Shown here one piece after another: positions 29,201-31,139 of a DNA stretch of 31,139 nt. The translations under genes were made by a program, and so were the position numbers. The notes below the pieces were generated by a model, which made no database searches, was not told the DNA's origin, and saw only the letters and a list, made by a program, of their open reading frames with translations. Within the stretch, counting starts at the first letter, position 1; every line of letters starts with the position of its first letter. This DNA is from Nemertoderma westbladi (Eukaryota > Xenacoelomorpha > Nemertodermatida > Nemertodermatidae): positions 1 through 31,139 of the forward strand of contig JAUCBJ010006955.1 of assembly GCA_032718475.1 (NCBI GenBank). The letters run 5' to 3'.

Positions 29201-31139
29201 ACATTATTACTGGAACCAAACCGCACCTAAAACTATCCGACTACAGGGACTATGTTGTAATAACTTCTGATTTTCAGTGGTCTATATTCTGATATTAGAC
29301 TAATTTAAATTTCGTTCCCATGGTACCCAATATTGGCAGGAGGCAGTGAAGTTTAATGTTCAGTTAATCCGCATCATATCGGTAAGTAAATTATTAATTA
29401 AATAAAATTAAATTAAAGAATAATAATTAATGTAATTAATTCAATTAAGTGGTCAGTAATGGTTGACCGATGCGCCTGTAAATAGCCTCTCGTCAACAAG
29501 TCAACCCCACCGACTAGCGGTACTGGCTGTTTTTGCTGACGGGGCTCTGTCGAACAACGCGTCCCTGATAGCAGTAAAGGGGGTCTCTTTATTGAGAGGC
29601 AGTATTATTATTGCCGCGGAACTGCCCCAACTCATCACCTCTCCCACTCTCGCTCTCCGACGAAAATGAACATAAAATCAACACACACCAACCCACTACC
29701 CTACCCCACACCGCGACACCCACCCACACCTACGATCTGAAAGATTGTACCCAATACAAAAAAAACAGGATAAGTTGAATCATACAACTAAAGCGGTAAG
29801 CTTGCAAGACGAATGCATGATTTACTGAGAATATCGGTCATAATCTCACTTCATGGAATACTGTACATAATTGTACAAAACTTTTACTAAATTAATTGCA
29901 ATGCTCACCTATCATTTCGCCGAGTGTCAATACATACTCTTACATACTCATGCATGTTAAAAATTAAGGTAATTGGTACTGTACAAATCTGACAAATACT
30001 GGGATTGTAATTCATCTAGCATGATATAAACTAACGAACAAATTGGCAATTAATATGGCTGATATTTACTTCTTTTCATGTGGATTTTTCAGAAATATTT
30101 CAATTGCATTAATTTACATATTTTCAGGCCCTTTCATCCCATTTTACCAAATTTTTTACTTTCAGGGATTTTAATTTCCATGCGGTATAGGGTTCCGCAA
30201 CTTTTAGTGGCAACACTAGAGACATCTAACCCAGGGTAGGGTATTCCTTAAATACCCCCTGTAGGTGTTGGGCTGGGCTCCTATGGGTAAGATACAGCAT
30301 AGCGCACTACCCAACTAACAAATTTCCAACTAAATCTTCCACTTTTCTTCTCTAAAACGCTCAAACTACCGTCCCAACTTCAGAAAAACAGAATAAAATT
30401 GGATTAGTTAGTAATAAATACTATTACTATTTAATAAAGGTTCTATACCTATAATGATAACGGACAATATCTCTCCTAAATACCCAACAAAACAATCCAT
30501 CTAAACACTATTCCCCTCCCAATTAACAGATTACCACTACATCTCACTATACCACATCAAAAATCAATGTCACATCACCACTGCCCTTTCATTACATTTA
30601 TAATGATATCAACAACCCAAAGATACCCCATTTGCTATCATCTTATTGATAAAGCGCGATTTTATCGATGGAGATAAAATTATACCCCTGTTATATTGAA
30701 TATTCACCAAGCATCAACCTGAAAAGAACAAACCAACAACATCTATGGGAAATTTTTTAAAACGAATAAACATGTCAACTGTTGATTTATGACTCCAGCT
30801 AATGGACTATAATAAACAAACACCAGTGACTCTCGAATTACAGACCTTCCAACCACCACGCAATGCTCCCATTCCTACACCATTAATGAAACACTCATAA
30901 CCGACCTTAGGATTAGCCTCCCCTCCATTCCCCACACGGCGGGCAGCATTATTAGTCCTTCAGAATATGAGTCATCAATATCAAATACTGTCAACCCCTA
31001 CAGGCAACAGACCAACTATCCCACTGACTTATACAAAATGAACCAATAATGACGAGAGCAATATATGAGATAGAGGTTACACATTTAACCTGATAACAAC
31101 CATTACGATCAGAGAAAACATGCCTCATATTAACAAACA
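29201..31139. other. intergenic region, no gene supported
   Basis: About 1.9 kb without a convincing gene. The stretch 29463-29669 is less A+T-rich and has a 68-codon frame, but it opens with ttg, has no recognised domain and no context. A C+A-rich stretch with accc/cacc words lies at 29680-29735. The rest is A+T-rich with short taatta-type repeats around 29385-29450. Confidence 0.5.

Noticed and set aside
29463-29669. 68-codon open frame in a less A+T-rich patch
   Set aside because: It opens with ttg and shows no recognisable domain; it could be an exon, but nothing supports it here.

Overview
This window looks like nuclear DNA from an invertebrate animal. It is A+T-rich and crowded with tandem repeats and mobile-element remains: a non-LTR retrotransposon fragment, a tRNA-derived SINE, and several small inverted-repeat elements. 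Its one convincing cellular gene is a Roco-family GTPase with C-terminal CARD-like domains, an animal-type combination. No bacterial gene structure, rRNA or CRISPR is present, and I cannot name a phylum from this sequence alone.

Layout. 1-1953: a 95-bp tandem repeat, then the 5'-truncated reverse-transcriptase end of a LINE with a (TAG)n tail. 2004-6362: about 89 copies of a 49-bp minisatellite that touches the LINE tail and appears to derive from LINE coding sequence. 6405-6661: a dispersed repeat whose inverted partner lies at 23075-23305. 7152-14167: about 214 copies of a 30-bp minisatellite with large higher-order duplications, one of which copied an inserted SINE. 14298-14862: an inverted-repeat element whose longer, oppositely oriented relative lies at 24975-26626. 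14969-18280 (minus): the intact Roco-CARD gene. 18290-19215: an element with perfect 47-bp terminal inverted repeats, ending 9 bp upstream of the Roco ATG. 19290-19470: a 12-bp array with a GC-box-like core. 19546-23074: a 35-bp minisatellite of roughly 100 copies. 24241-24868: an old foldback element. 27380-28080: five copies of a ~145-bp repeat. 28252-28324 and 28406-28636: a strong hairpin next to a TTAA site and a foldback element. The right-hand 2 kb holds nothing I can identify.

More than half of the window is tandem repeat. The Roco gene is a single open exon of 3.3 kb with a winged-helix-like N-terminus, Roc, COR, a Cys-rich patch and two CARD-like segments. By domain content it is a candidate GTP-controlled innate-immune or cell-death signalling protein. 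Its closeness to a young-looking inverted-repeat element and to several arrays makes its promoter and true 5' end the main open question. The most informative observations are this gene architecture, the origin of the 49-bp minisatellite from a reverse transcriptase, the dateable history of the 30-bp array, and element-borne clusters of a CTCF-like motif.
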